This document shows positions 52,203 through 61,794 of a stretch of DNA of 64,000 nucleotides, one piece after another. The stretch comes from Nocardia nova SH22a (GTDB lineage: Bacteria > Actinomycetota > Actinomycetes > Mycobacteriales > Mycobacteriaceae). How positions within the stretch are numbered: the first letter of the stretch is position 1; each line of letters opens with the position of its first letter. Where the stretch lies: positions 7,192,001-7,256,000 of the forward strand of contig NZ_CP006850.1 in assembly GCF_000523235.1 (NCBI RefSeq), given 5' to 3'. The notes under the pieces are model-generated. The model did not search any database and was not told where the DNA came from. It saw nothing but the letters and a program-made list of their open reading frames with translations. Both the position numbers and the translations under genes were made by a program.

Positions 52203-52781
52203 TCAGTTCCAGCCGGGTTGTGCTTGGCGTTTGATCGGCGGGGAGGAGTTGGCGAGGATCTCCAGGTCCTCCAGGAACCGTTCGATACTCTCGGATTTCG
52301 CCTCCGGGGTGTCGACCTGGTCGCGCACCTTCTCCTCGGTGATGGCGAGCATCGCGGCCGCGAGATCCGTTTCCAGATCGCGCACCATCTGGCGACGCAG
52401 CTGCGCGATCTGATCGCGCCCCTGCCGCCGCACCCGCTCGACCTCCGCCGCGGCCGCCTCCCGCATCTGCGCCACGATGAATTCGGCATCGGCGCGCGCA
52501 TCGGCGCGGATCTGCTCGAGTTCGGTGTGCGCCTCGGTCAGGGCGTTCTCGTAGGACTGCTTGGCCTGCTCCAACTGCGTGGCGGCGTGGTCGCTGTCCT
52601 CGAGCTGTTTGGCGATCGCGTCCTGACTCTTGGCCATCAGCCGTTTCAGCGGCGGCCAAATCCATTTCACGAAGACGAAGATGATGACCGCGAAGCCGAA
52701 CAGCTGGCTGAAGAAGACCGGCCAATCGAAGGTGATCTCGTATCCGCCGGCGGCGAGAACTCCGCCGTTGGTGTGAATCAT
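52203..52781 (-). CDS. ATP synthase b'-type subunit (AtpH N-terminal part, delta missing)
   Basis: A 192-residue Fo stalk subunit. A membrane segment (FFSQLFGFAVIIFVFVKWIW, about 23-42) precedes a long charged coiled coil (50-170). It matches the b-like N-terminal half of mycobacterial AtpH, which is fused to the delta subunit (about 445 residues in total). Here the protein stops after ERFLEDLEILANSSPPIK, close to where delta would begin. It overlaps the atpF stop in TAATG. Its length is like a free b' subunit, so a split ancestral form is possible, but no delta gene follows. Confidence 0.85.
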   Translation of the reverse strand: MIHTNGGVLAAGGYEITFDWPVFFSQLFGFAVIIFVFVKWIWPPLKRLMAKSQDAIAKQLEDSDHAATQLEQAKQSYENALTEAHTELEQIRADARADAEFIVAQMREAAAAEVERVRRQGRDQIAQLRRQMVRDLETDLAAAMLAITEEKVRDQVDTPEAKSESIERFLEDLEILANSSPPIKRQAQPGWN

Positions 52782-53281
52782 TACGACTCCCGTCCCCTCC
52801 TGCGACCGGCGGTACCGGCGTGCCGACTGTCACCGACCACCTGATCGGCGAGCGATTGGGCCAACGGCTCGACCTCGAGTCGCAGCTCGGCTTTGACACG
52901 GTCGGCCTCCGCCTGCAGATGACCGGCGGATTCGGCGACGATGCCGTCGACCTCCGCCTGCGCCTGCGTGCGCAGATCGTCCATGATCGCCCGGCCCTGC
53001 GCCCGCGCCTCGTTGCGGATATCCGCCGCCTCGGTACGGGCCTGTTCCAGGGCCGTCTGATATTTCGCCTCGGCCTCGGCGAACACCTGTTTCGCCTCTT
53101 TGGCGTTGGCGGTGGTCGCCTCGACCCGCTCCTCGCGTTCGGTCAGCACCTTGCGGATCGGCGGAACAACGAAGAACCAGATGACTCCGAGCACGATCAG
53201 GAAGATGATCAGCTCGACGAAGAAGGTGCCGTTGGGAATGAGGAAGTTCCCATCGGCCTCCACATCGGTTCGCGCGGACAT
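52781..53281 (-). CDS. atpF: ATP synthase Fo subunit b
   Basis: A 166-residue b subunit, part of the peripheral stalk. One transmembrane segment (VELIIFLIVLGVIWFFVVPP, 22-41) is followed by an extended coiled coil with Ala/Gln/Glu repeats. It normally binds delta and alpha of F1, which are not encoded here. ATG 53281 begins 8 bases after the atpE stop. Confidence 0.92.
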   Translation of the reverse strand: MSARTDVEADGNFLIPNGTFFVELIIFLIVLGVIWFFVVPPIRKVLTEREERVEATTANAKEAKQVFAEAEAKYQTALEQARTEAADIRNEARAQGRAIMDDLRTQAQAEVDGIVAESAGHLQAEADRVKAELRLEVEPLAQSLADQVVGDSRHAGTAGRRRGRES

Positions 53282-53289
53282 CTCGCCGA

Positions 53290-54355
<1,066 letters not shown>

Positions 54356-54359
<4 letters not shown>

Positions 54360-54736
54360 GACTGCTGACGGAGCCCTCTCCACTCGGGCACAACGGTATG
54401 CAAGACGAGGATGACCTGGAACAACGCCAGCCCGAAGAAGATGCCGACACCATCCGGACGGGTCAGGAACGCGACGATGATCGCCAGCACGGTGAGCACG
54501 ATCAGCCGACTGGCCGTCGTCAGCGCCAGCAGCTGCTTATTCGGCGATTCCGAACGAGTGATCCGCGTGACCGACCGCAGGGTCAGTTGCGCGTTGAGCC
54601 ACCCCAAACCCAGCCCGATACAAATGAATACACCCAGCAGCAACCGGTCCAATGGACCCGTCACCGCCAAAGCCAGAACGCCGAATGCGGCTACCATAAT
54701 GCCCGCACGGCGTAACCGCAGTTTGTCGATACTCAC
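54356..54736 (-). CDS. atpI: ATP synthase assembly protein I-like
   Basis: A 126-residue membrane protein with four hydrophobic segments, in the position that AtpI (Rv1303 in M. tuberculosis) holds ahead of atpB. AtpI helps assemble the c ring. The GTG at 54736 lacks a good ribosome site, whereas a strong AAGGAGG-N5-ATG stands 64 bases upstream in another frame (see findings), so its translation may rely on coupling. Confidence 0.8.
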
Positions 54737-55261
54737 TGCGACACCACCATCGCCGCCATCCCACCTCGTAGTAGGTCGTGATCGAGGTCAGCTTACACAT
54801 ACCAACCTCCTTGCGTAACAACATTTTTGATCTTCGTATACTTGATCTTGAATTTTGCGCAGGACACACCGGGAGAATCGTTCCAGTCACCGTCGGGCTA
54901 CCGCTTCGGATACTTACCGACCTGCGTACAGCCATCCGATTCCGGACATTTCGGACCGCTCGCGCAGCACCGCGGCAATGGTAAATTCGCGGTCAAATTG
55001 CCACACAGTTTGAGTAATATCTGTAGGCGATCCCGAATAGAAAGTCCTGTTTGACCGAATTGTCCGAGTTATTGACAATTCTCGTTACTTCGCGCGGATG
55101 CCTTATATATAGGCGTCGTATACAGCCCTCGCCGACCGCCGGGCGACCGCCCGGGGCGAACCGTCACCACCGCCGTACCCGGAATCCGGCCCGTACACCC
55201 GGCTCCGATCGCACAAATTTTGTGTTCTACCAGGCAAACCCGGACATTTTACTGGCGAGGG

Positions 55262-55367
55262 GTTACCGTGTCTGCTGCTGGGTAACACACCCAGCGGGGC
55301 CGTTCAGGCCCCTCGATGAGGGGAACCGAAGTTCCCGAGAGAGTGCCTCGATCTTCCGGTCTCTCTC
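55262..55367 (+). promoter_or_regulatory. Structured 5' leader with competing hairpins
   Basis: Successive stems are GTTACC/GGTAAC (55262-55286), CTGGGT/ACCCAG (55278-55294), GGGGCC/GGCCCC (55296-55312), CCCCTC/GAGGGG (55309-55323), GGGAAC/GTTCCC (55321-55336) and GAGAGAG/CTCTCTC (55337-55367). Neighbouring stems share bases, so only alternate sets can form. This suggests attenuation or another cis-acting RNA switch before the glycosyltransferase. Confidence 0.45.
55268..55285 (+). other. Five-codon upstream ORF in the glycosyltransferase leader
   Basis: GTG TCT GCT GCT GGG TAA encodes M-S-A-A-G. It is preceded by GAGGGG at five bases (55257-55262), a better ribosome site than many true genes in this window. 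It ends inside a hairpin stem, as in ribosome-stalling leader peptides. Whether it is transcribed is unknown. Confidence 0.4.
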
Positions 55368-55407
55368 CATGCTTGGTCGCAGCTTCACACGTTGAGGAGG
55401 CAGTACC

Positions 55408-56700
55408 ATGAGCAGTAACCCGTCAGGCTCGGATTCCTCCGGCCCGTCCGGCTCCAGTCCCAGCGAGTACCCCGAAACACTGCGCGCAGACGCCCTGCAC
55501 GACACGGAATCGGAGTACTCGGCCGCTCTGGACGACGCCGCACTGAACCCGGAATCCTTGATCTACAACCTCCACGGATCCGGTGCGCCACTGCACATCG
55601 TGATGGTCGCACCACCGTATTTCGAAGTGCCGCCGGCGGGTTACGGCGGGGTCGAAGCCGTGGTGGCTCAACTGGCGGACGCATTGGTCGCACGCGGACA
55701 TCAGGTCACCCTGCTGGGGGCCGGTCGTCCCGGGACCACTGCACGATTCATTCCCGTATGGGACGACATCCTCGCCGAACGCCTCGGCGATCCGTTCCCG
55801 GAGGTGCTCAACGCGCTCAAGGTCCGGCGCATCATCACCGAACTGGCGAGCACCGAACGCATCGATGTCGTGCACGATCACACCTTCGCGGGGCCGTTGA
55901 ACGCCCCGATGTACTCCGCTCTCGGCATTCCGACCGTCGTCACGGTGCACGGCCCGGTCGACGGCGAGGCCCAGGAGTACTACAGCTCGCTCACCGACAC
56001 CGCGCAGTTCGTCGCCATCAGCGATCGGCAGCGGTCGCTGGCGGAGAATCTGAACTGGGTCGGGCGGGTCTACAACACCGTGCGGCCGGCCGAATGGCCG
56101 TTCCAGACGCGTAAGCAGGATTTCGCCCTCTTCCTCGGGCGCTACGCCCCGTACAAGGGGCCCCATCTGGCACTGCACGCCGCACACGAGTCGGGAATCC
56201 CGCTGGTGCTGGCGGCGAAGATGAACGAACCGCCGGAGAAGGCGTACTTCGAATCCGCGGTACGGCCACTGCTGCGGGAGACCGACTTCGTCTTCGGCGA
56301 GGCCGATCAGATCGCCAAGCGGCTGCTGCTCGCGTCCGCGCGCTGCCTGCTGTTCCCGATTCGCTGGGAGGAGCCGTTCGGCATCGTCATGATCGAGGCG
56401 ATGGCGTGCGGGACGCCCGTGGTGGCCCTGCGCGGCGGTGCGGTCGAGGAAGTGGTCGAACACGGCGTCACCGGCTTCATCTGCGACGATCCCGCCGAAC
56501 TGCCGGCGGCCATCGCCGCGGTGGACGAGATCGATCCGGCCGCGTGCCGCCGCCGGGTGGTGGAGCGTTTCTCGGTCGATCAGCTGGGCGCCGGTTACGA
56601 GGCCGCCTATTACGCCGCGATCGGCAAGAACGCCGCAGGGGCGCTGTCCATGGCGGAGGGCGCGTTGACCCTGCCGCTGTCGGCCATCGGAAACGGTTGA
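55408..56700 (+). CDS. Glycosyltransferase family 4 protein
   Basis: A 430-residue GT-B-fold glycosyltransferase. The N-domain has IVMVAPPYFEVPPAGYGGVE; the C-domain has ALFLGRYAPYKGPHLALHAA and the donor-binding FPIRWEEPFGIVMIEAMACGTPVVALRGG, with the ExxxxxxxE retaining-enzyme motif. The first 60 residues are a Ser/Pro-rich, acidic extension. ATG 55408 follows GAGGAGG at seven bases. The acceptor is unknown; the leader suggests regulated expression. Confidence 0.9.
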   Translation: MSSNPSGSDSSGPSGSSPSEYPETLRADALHDTESEYSAALDDAALNPESLIYNLHGSGAPLHIVMVAPPYFEVPPAGYGGVEAVVAQLADALVARGHQVTLLGAGRPGTTARFIPVWDDILAERLGDPFPEVLNALKVRRIITELASTERIDVVHDHTFAGPLNAPMYSALGIPTVVTVHGPVDGEAQEYYSSLTDTAQFVAISDRQRSLAENLNWVGRVYNTVRPAEWPFQTRKQDFALFLGRYAPYKGPHLALHAAHESGIPLVLAAKMNEPPEKAYFESAVRPLLRETDFVFGEADQIAKRLLLASARCLLFPIRWEEPFGIVMIEAMACGTPVVALRGGAVEEVVEHGVTGFICDDPAELPAAIAAVDEIDPAACRRRVVERFSVDQLGAGYEAAYYAAIGKNAAGALSMAEGALTLPLSAIGNG

Positions 56701-56706
56701 GTCACA

Positions 56707-56758
56707 GGTGAACCGCGTCCGGTCGTGCCTCACGCACGGCCGGACGCGCCGTTTCACC
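56707..56758. terminator. Bidirectional hairpin between convergent genes
   Basis: A 15-bp stem (56714-56728 with 56734-56748, one G-U pair, 5-base loop), extended by outer GGTGAA/TTCACC, lies between the glycosyltransferase and MarR stop codons. It is well placed to end transcription from both sides, though U-tracts are short. Confidence 0.6.
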
Positions 56759-57287
56759 GGGGCAGCCCGCCGAAGCGCCCCTCCCAGCGGGCCAGCACCT
56801 CGGCCAGGATCCGGGACAGCTCGCGCCGGTCGTCGTCCGGTATCACCGACAGCAGTCCGGCCTCGTAGGCCAGCTGGCGCGGCATCAGCCGATCGAGGAC
56901 CGCGCGTCCCTCGGCGCTGAGCGCGATATGCGAGACCCGGCGATCCCTCGTATCGGCCCGGCGCCCGATCAGACCGCGCTGTTCGAGGCCGCGCAGTCGT
57001 TTGGTGACCGCCGCCGGGGAGGCGAAGGTCTCGCGAGCCAGTCGGCCGGGAGTCAGCTCACCGCCGACCCGGCGCAGGGCCAGCAGGATGTCGAACTCCG
57101 GTCGCGTCAATTCCTCGTCACCGAGCGGGGCGTCGGTGACCTGCTGCAACAGCGCCGAGCACCGGTTGATGCGGCCGATCACCGCGATCGGGCTCAGATC
57201 CAGATCGGGTACGGTCCGTGCCCACTGCCGCATGACCTCGGCAACGGCGTCATCGGGTTCGGCCCCGGCGGACCCTTCGGCACTCAT
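56754..57287 (-). CDS. MarR family transcriptional regulator
   Basis: A 177-residue winged-helix protein. The HTH reads LTPGRLARETFASPAAVTKRLRGLE and the wing RRADTRDRRVSHIALSAEG. It is the second gene of an operon with the FUSC protein gene, overlapping it by ATGA. It probably represses this operon, with an imperfect dyad TTTNCTAGNAAA (59164-59175) ahead of the FUSC gene as a candidate site. Confidence 0.88.
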   Translation of the reverse strand: MSAEGSAGAEPDDAVAEVMRQWARTVPDLDLSPIAVIGRINRCSALLQQVTDAPLGDEELTRPEFDILLALRRVGGELTPGRLARETFASPAAVTKRLRGLEQRGLIGRRADTRDRRVSHIALSAEGRAVLDRLMPRQLAYEAGLLSVIPDDDRRELSRILAEVLARWEGRFGGLPR

Positions 57288-59143
57288 GCGGCCACCGTAG
57301 CCAGCGAGCGCACCGGAAGCCGATCCAGTAGCTGATGTCCGACGCGCTCGGTGGCGACGATGCGCTCATCGGGCAGTGGTCCGCTCCACCATTCGCCGGC
57401 CGCGGTGTCGGCACTGGTCCGCACCTCGATCAGTGCGGCGGCCAGGCGGGCGCGGTCCGATCCGTCACCGCGACCGGATTCGACGGCACGGCGGGCGCCG
57501 CCGATGGCCGTGTCCAGATCGCGCAGTGCCGTCGCCACCCGATCGGCGACCCGGCGATTGGGGATCACGAAACAGATCACCACCGCGACCACCGCGCCCA
57601 CACAGGTGTCGAGCCAGCGGTCCATCCCCAATTCGGCGGCCGGGCGCGGATTGGCGAACTCGACCATCGCCAGGGCCATCGGGGTGATGAAAACCGAAGC
57701 GACCCAATAATTCCGGGAGATGGTGGCCTCGACGACCACCTGACAGGTCAGGGCCAGCGCCACCAGGGTCACGGGGCTGTGGATCCACGGCGCGGCCGCC
57801 GCGAACAACCCGACGCCGACCAGATTGCCGAGTACGCGCTGTACGGTCCGCTGCCACGACAGTGCCGTGTTCGCGACGATCAGCACCGCGGCGGTCATCA
57901 CCGCCCAGTAGGGCCGGTCGACGCCCAGTGCCAGCGAAATCCAGCCCGCCGCAGCCGATCCGACGGTGACGCGGGCGGCCAGCGGCAGTTCGGCCGCACC
58001 GGGGCGGAACGAACGCAGGACGCGGCGCACCGCCGTTCCTCGCGGTGTACTCGGCCGCCCGAGCGCGATGCCGCGGATCTCGGACTCCTCCGCCGCGACG
58101 CGGGCGATGCGCGGAACCGGGCGACCACGGCGCAACTCACGCCCGTATCGCTCGAGACTTTCGGCGCCCGCCGCGGTCTCGGCGGGATCCGGCGCCGCGA
58201 CCAGGCCGTGCGGTGAGTCGGCGATGCGATCGCGCCCCGGCGCCATGCCGTCCGGGCGCACGGGCAGACCATCTCTCGCGGTGGGACGGCCCGCATCGGA
58301 GTTTCGGTCCGCAACCGTTCCGTCCACCGCGGGGTGGAGTGTGTCGGGGCGGCCACTGGGTCGTGTTGTGGCAGCCAGGGTTTCGGCTCGGGCCAGCAGT
58401 CCCGCGAGGGCGGTGAGCTGCGGGACGGTCCGGGTCGTCGACGGCACGCGGGCCAGTGCGTTCCACCCTGCCTGCACCGCCACCGCGGCATCGTGACGGG
58501 CGCGCGCGAGGCCGGGATCCCCGACCGGAACGCGCAGCAACCGGGCGACCGCCTCGACCGCGCGCGCCACCGCCATCCGCTGCGGTCCGTGCGGGCGCAC
58601 CAGCGCGGGGGCCATACATACGCACCACGCCAGCACGCCGCCCAGCAGGATGAGGCCGATATGGCCGGGGAGCTGTCCGGCGCGCTGTGGCACGAAGGCG
58701 GCACTGGACACCACGAAGGTGAAGATGATGTTCCCGGGCGGGCCCATCCGGGAGGCGTCGCAGATCAGTTTGTAGAGCCCGGCGAGGACCGCGATCACGG
58801 CGACGCGGAGGAACGCGGAGTCGATCAGCGCCGAGGCGATCAACGCGACCGCGGTGCCGGTGACCATACCGGCGACGACCCACGCGAGTGTCCGGGCGCG
58901 GGCGGCATAGGGCATACCGTGCGCGTACACGGCGCACAGTCCACCGGCGCTGGTGTAGAAGGCCAGCTGCACCTGACCGGTGGCCAGCAGCACGATCTCC
59001 GGCACACCGATGGCTATCACCGCGCACAGCGCCGATTGATACCAGGTGTCGGCCACCGGGCGCATCCGGAACACTCCGCGCAACGACAGCACCCGCGAGG
59101 CGTGGCGGATACCGGCGGGCGAGAGTGCGGTGGGATGCGGCAT
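57284..59143 (-). CDS. FUSC family membrane transporter-like protein
   Basis: A 619-residue protein with two sets of five or six membrane helices (about 33-170 and 385-525) and cytoplasmic segments, the layout of fusaric-acid-resistance (FUSC/AaeB) efflux proteins. RPYWAVMTAAVLIV in the second half is a typical FUSC helix. A stretch of about 100 residues rich in Pro/Arg/Asp sits between the halves. It likely exports aromatic acids or similar compounds under control of the linked MarR. Confidence 0.85.
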   Translation of the reverse strand: MPHPTALSPAGIRHASRVLSLRGVFRMRPVADTWYQSALCAVIAIGVPEIVLLATGQVQLAFYTSAGGLCAVYAHGMPYAARARTLAWVVAGMVTGTAVALIASALIDSAFLRVAVIAVLAGLYKLICDASRMGPPGNIIFTFVVSSAAFVPQRAGQLPGHIGLILLGGVLAWCVCMAPALVRPHGPQRMAVARAVEAVARLLRVPVGDPGLARARHDAAVAVQAGWNALARVPSTTRTVPQLTALAGLLARAETLAATTRPSGRPDTLHPAVDGTVADRNSDAGRPTARDGLPVRPDGMAPGRDRIADSPHGLVAAPDPAETAAGAESLERYGRELRRGRPVPRIARVAAEESEIRGIALGRPSTPRGTAVRRVLRSFRPGAAELPLAARVTVGSAAAGWISLALGVDRPYWAVMTAAVLIVANTALSWQRTVQRVLGNLVGVGLFAAAAPWIHSPVTLVALALTCQVVVEATISRNYWVASVFITPMALAMVEFANPRPAAELGMDRWLDTCVGAVVAVVICFVIPNRRVADRVATALRDLDTAIGGARRAVESGRGDGSDRARLAAALIEVRTSADTAAGEWWSGPLPDERIVATERVGHQLLDRLPVRSLATVAA

Positions 59144-59355
59144 CCATGAATCTTAACAGGTATTTTACTAGGAAACTATACAGGTGACCGATACCACCCG
59201 ATGCGCGGGGGACGAGCGAATACCCGCGCGCAATTCACCGGCATTCGATCGCCATAGTGCGAACGCAGAATATGTTCACGACAGTTCTTGCATGAAGAAA
59301 TCAGAAAACGCCGCGGCGCACATTCTCCGCGGGCGCGCGGGGACACCGGAAATCA

Positions 59356-59379
59356 CGCTTTCGGCGAAATCCGAAAGCG
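59356..59379 (-). terminator. Hairpin after the AraC-type regulator gene
   Basis: A perfect 9-bp stem, CGCTTTCGG with CCGAAAGCG and a 6-base loop, lies 17 bases past the stop of the AraC gene. On the minus strand the tail is TGATTTCC, only weakly U-rich. Confidence 0.5.
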
Positions 59380-59395
59380 CCCGGAGCGCTATCCG

Positions 59396-60433
59396 CTATC
59401 GGTCGCGGCTCTGCGACTGCCGGTAGGCCCGCGGCGACATACCCATCCATCGGGTGAAGGCGTGGGTGAAATTCGCCGTCTCCGCATAGCCCAGCCGCCG
59501 CGCCACATCCTCGACCGTCGCACCGGCCCGGAGCAGCTCCGATGCGGTGTTCTCCCGCACGGTGTTGAGCAGGCCGCGGAAACTGGCGCCCTCGGCGGTG
59601 AGCTGGCGGCGCAGGGTGCGCACGTTGATGTGCAGTTCGGCGGCCACTTCGGCCATCGACGGCACCGTGCCGGGATCGCGCAGCAGCCGCTCGCGAACCA
59701 GCGTCGACAGCTTCCAGCCACCGTCCAGCAGCACCTGCAGCGCGTCCCGGCACTGCCGTTCGATCAGGCTCGCGGTATGTGAATCCGCGTGCGGCATGGT
59801 CAATTCCAGGAATCGGCGCGGCAGGACCAGTGCCGTGCGCGAGCTGCCCGGCACGATGCGCTCGACCGTCGCGATCTCGGCCAGCGCGGCCGCGCGGTCG
59901 ACGTCCAGCTCCAGTTCCAAACGCACCCCGGGTATCTCGACATCGAGTGCGCGCCCGGCCACGAAGATCAGCGCGACCTCTCGCTCCAGGAAGTATCCGC
60001 GCAGGTCGTCGGGTATCGCCGAACCGTCGGCGACCAGGGCGACCTCGTCACCGCCGGCATCGACCAGGTCGTAGCGCGCCGCCACCGAGACCAGGTCCTG
60101 GTAGCGGACCGCGATGGCGAGGACATCGGCCATGGTCGCGCTGGCCAGGGCCGCCAGGCCGACCAGCCCCGCCTTGCCGAGGGTGGCCTGTGCGGCGGTT
60201 TCCACCCCGAGGCCGGGCCGATCGCCCGCCGCGCGAACGAGATTGCGCGCGACCGCGAATTCCTGATCCGGCCAAATTCGCAGGTCTTCATCGGACAGAT
60301 CGGCGGGCGCGATTCCGGTGCCCGCCAATAACAGGGATTCCGCGAATCCGTGCGCCGCGCCGACAGCGACCATCATGCGCACACTCACGCTGCCGTGCGG
60401 TAACACATCCGACGGAGTACCGAACCCAAGCAC
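59396..60433 (-). CDS. AraC family regulator with arabinose-binding-like N-domain
   Basis: A 345-residue OruR/ArgR-type AraC regulator. The N-terminal 200 residues match the Arabinose_bd domain (LLLAGTGIAPADLSDEDLRI). The C-terminal HTH reads MAEVAAELHINVRTLRRQLTAEGASF and VEDVARRLGYAETANFTHAFTRWMG. It starts at GTG 60433. No target operon adjoins. Confidence 0.86.
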   Translation of the reverse strand: MLGFGTPSDVLPHGSVSVRMMVAVGAAHGFAESLLLAGTGIAPADLSDEDLRIWPDQEFAVARNLVRAAGDRPGLGVETAAQATLGKAGLVGLAALASATMADVLAIAVRYQDLVSVAARYDLVDAGGDEVALVADGSAIPDDLRGYFLEREVALIFVAGRALDVEIPGVRLELELDVDRAAALAEIATVERIVPGSSRTALVLPRRFLELTMPHADSHTASLIERQCRDALQVLLDGGWKLSTLVRERLLRDPGTVPSMAEVAAELHINVRTLRRQLTAEGASFRGLLNTVRENTASELLRAGATVEDVARRLGYAETANFTHAFTRWMGMSPRAYRQSQSRDR

Positions 60434-60563
60434 AGTCCGAAATTACCAATATTCGGTCCGTTCGGCACATTCCGTCCCCAGAACAGGGGACATAACCTCG
60501 ACGGACCGTCATCGGCACGGGATGGCCGATCGGGCACGCAGGATCGAGGAGGGCGAGCGGAAC

Positions 60564-60740
60564 GTGGATATGTTCAGTACGTGTTGGATGGAGCCGCTGG
60601 ATCTCACTCCCGCGAAGGCTCATCAGATCATGCAGATGCACCGCGGCTGCCGGACCGACGAATGCCCGCGCAGGCGGGCGGCGCTGCGGGTTCTGGTCGA
60701 GGCCGGGCGGCTCATTCCGGACTCGTCCCGGGTGCACTGA
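60564..60740 (+). CDS. Small conserved-looking protein with three Cys
   Basis: A 58-residue protein beginning MDMFSTCWMEPLDLTPAKAH with Cys7, Cys29 and Cys34 (HRGCRTDECPRRRAAL). I recall similar short proteins in other actinomycetes but know no function. A Cys/His cluster could bind zinc. The GTG at 60564 or the ATG at 60570 is the likely start; GGAGGG lies 10 bases before the GTG. It converges with the TetR gene. Confidence 0.6.
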   Translation: MDMFSTCWMEPLDLTPAKAHQIMQMHRGCRTDECPRRRAALRVLVEAGRLIPDSSRVH

Positions 60741-60766
60741 GCGGCACGGACGCTGGGCCGCCGCCC

Positions 60767-61357
60767 TCAGGAGGCCCAGCGATCGGTCCACGCATACGCG
60801 ATCCGGCGGGCCCGGGCGGGAGGCATCCGCTCCGGCTCGGTGAGCACCGAGATGGTGAGCCCGTCGCACAACCCCAGCAATTCCGCTGCGGCGTCGGCGG
60901 ATTCGTCCGCCCGCGCCGGGGCGATGCCGGCCAGGACCTCGGCGATCAACCCCTCCATATGCTTCCACTGCCGCCGATGCAGCTGCGCGATCTCGTCATC
61001 GTGGGCCGAGCGGGCCGCGAGCGCCAGCCACACCCGCGCCAGCCGATCGTCCGCGCTCGGCGCCACCAGCAATTCGACCAGCCTGGACAGGACCTGGCGC
61101 GGTGGCATCCGCGCCAGCGATTCGGGATCGGATCGGCGCTCCACCTCGTCGCGGACGAATTCCCACACCCGCTGCAGCAGATCGCTTTTCGTCGCGAAGT
61201 AGTACTGCACGGTGCCGATGGACACCCCGGCGCGTCCGGCGAGGGTGCGGATACTGACGCCCTCGATCCCCTCCTCGGCGATCACGTCGGCGAGGCGGTC
61301 GAGTAGTTGCCGCCGCCGGTCCACACCCGTATCGGCCGCGCCGCGATCAGCGCTCAT
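60767..61357 (-). CDS. TetR family regulator, BetI-like
   Basis: A 196-residue TetR protein. The HTH at about 14-62 includes VSIRTLAGRAGVSIGTVQYYFATK and the C-terminal domain resembles BetI-type regulators. It is the third gene of a leftward operon behind two small membrane proteins, beginning 5 bases after the previous stop. Three ATACG-N2-CGTAT dyads precede the operon and are probably its operators, giving negative autoregulation. Confidence 0.88.
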   Translation of the reverse strand: MSADRGAADTGVDRRRQLLDRLADVIAEEGIEGVSIRTLAGRAGVSIGTVQYYFATKSDLLQRVWEFVRDEVERRSDPESLARMPPRQVLSRLVELLVAPSADDRLARVWLALAARSAHDDEIAQLHRRQWKHMEGLIAEVLAGIAPARADESADAAAELLGLCDGLTISVLTEPERMPPARARRIAYAWTDRWAS

Positions 61358-61362
61358 ACACC

Positions 61363-61794
61363 TCAGCGCCCACTGTTGCGGCTCCTCTCCCGCGCATTCC
61401 GCGCCTGATAGTACTGCCAGGCCCGCTCGCCCAGCTGCCGCGCCACCGCCACCGGTTCCCGGCGCCCGTCCCCGCGCGAGGAACGATCGGCCACCGCCGC
61501 GAAGAACAGCAGCAGGACACCGATTCCGCCGAGTCCGAAGTACAGATTGTCACCGGTGAGATCGACGAGCAGGCGCAGGGTTTCGTCGTCCTCCCCCGCC
61601 AGCGCGGGATGAATCACCTCGAGCTGGAGCAGCCGCAAACCCTCGGCGACGATCCACACCACTCCCGCACCCGCCAGCGACAGCCCCGCGACGCGATGGA
61701 CGCGCGCCACCCGCAGCCCGACCACCAGTGAGACCGCCGCCAGCAGAACCACCGCCGCCTCACCGGCGCCGAACACCACCTGCGCGCCGCTCAT
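61363..61794 (-). CDS. Small integral membrane protein, unknown function
   Basis: A 143-residue protein with four hydrophobic segments (VVFGAGEAAVVLLAAVSLVV; LSLAGAGVVWIVAEGL; NLYFGLGGIGVLLLFFAAVA) and a basic C-terminal tail ending ARERSRNSGR. I do not know the family. It overlaps the upstream membrane-protein gene by ATGA and is followed by the TetR gene, so the two membrane proteins probably work together. Confidence 0.72.
   Translation of the reverse strand: MSGAQVVFGAGEAAVVLLAAVSLVVGLRVARVHRVAGLSLAGAGVVWIVAEGLRLLQLEVIHPALAGEDDETLRLLVDLTGDNLYFGLGGIGVLLLFFAAVADRSSRGDGRREPVAVARQLGERAWQYYQARNARERSRNSGR

Larger units (their letters stand above)
54737..55407. other. 671-bp divergent, comparatively AT-rich intergenic region
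   Basis: No complete gene is visible. It holds the presumed promoters of the Fo operon (leftward) and the glycosyltransferase (rightward). Contents include a repeated TTGATCTT (54827 and 54842), the hairpin dyad GATGCCT-N7-AGGCGTC (55097-55117), the palindrome CACAAATTTTGTG (55212-55224), and the structured glycosyltransferase leader. AT-richness compared with its flanks is obvious by eye. Confidence 0.6.

Noticed and set aside
54537..54935. Long minus-strand ORF over atpI as a real protein
   Set aside because: Its C-terminal part is the shifted frame of atpI and has no membrane or domain pattern; only its 5' ribosome site is noteworthy, and that is reported as a finding.
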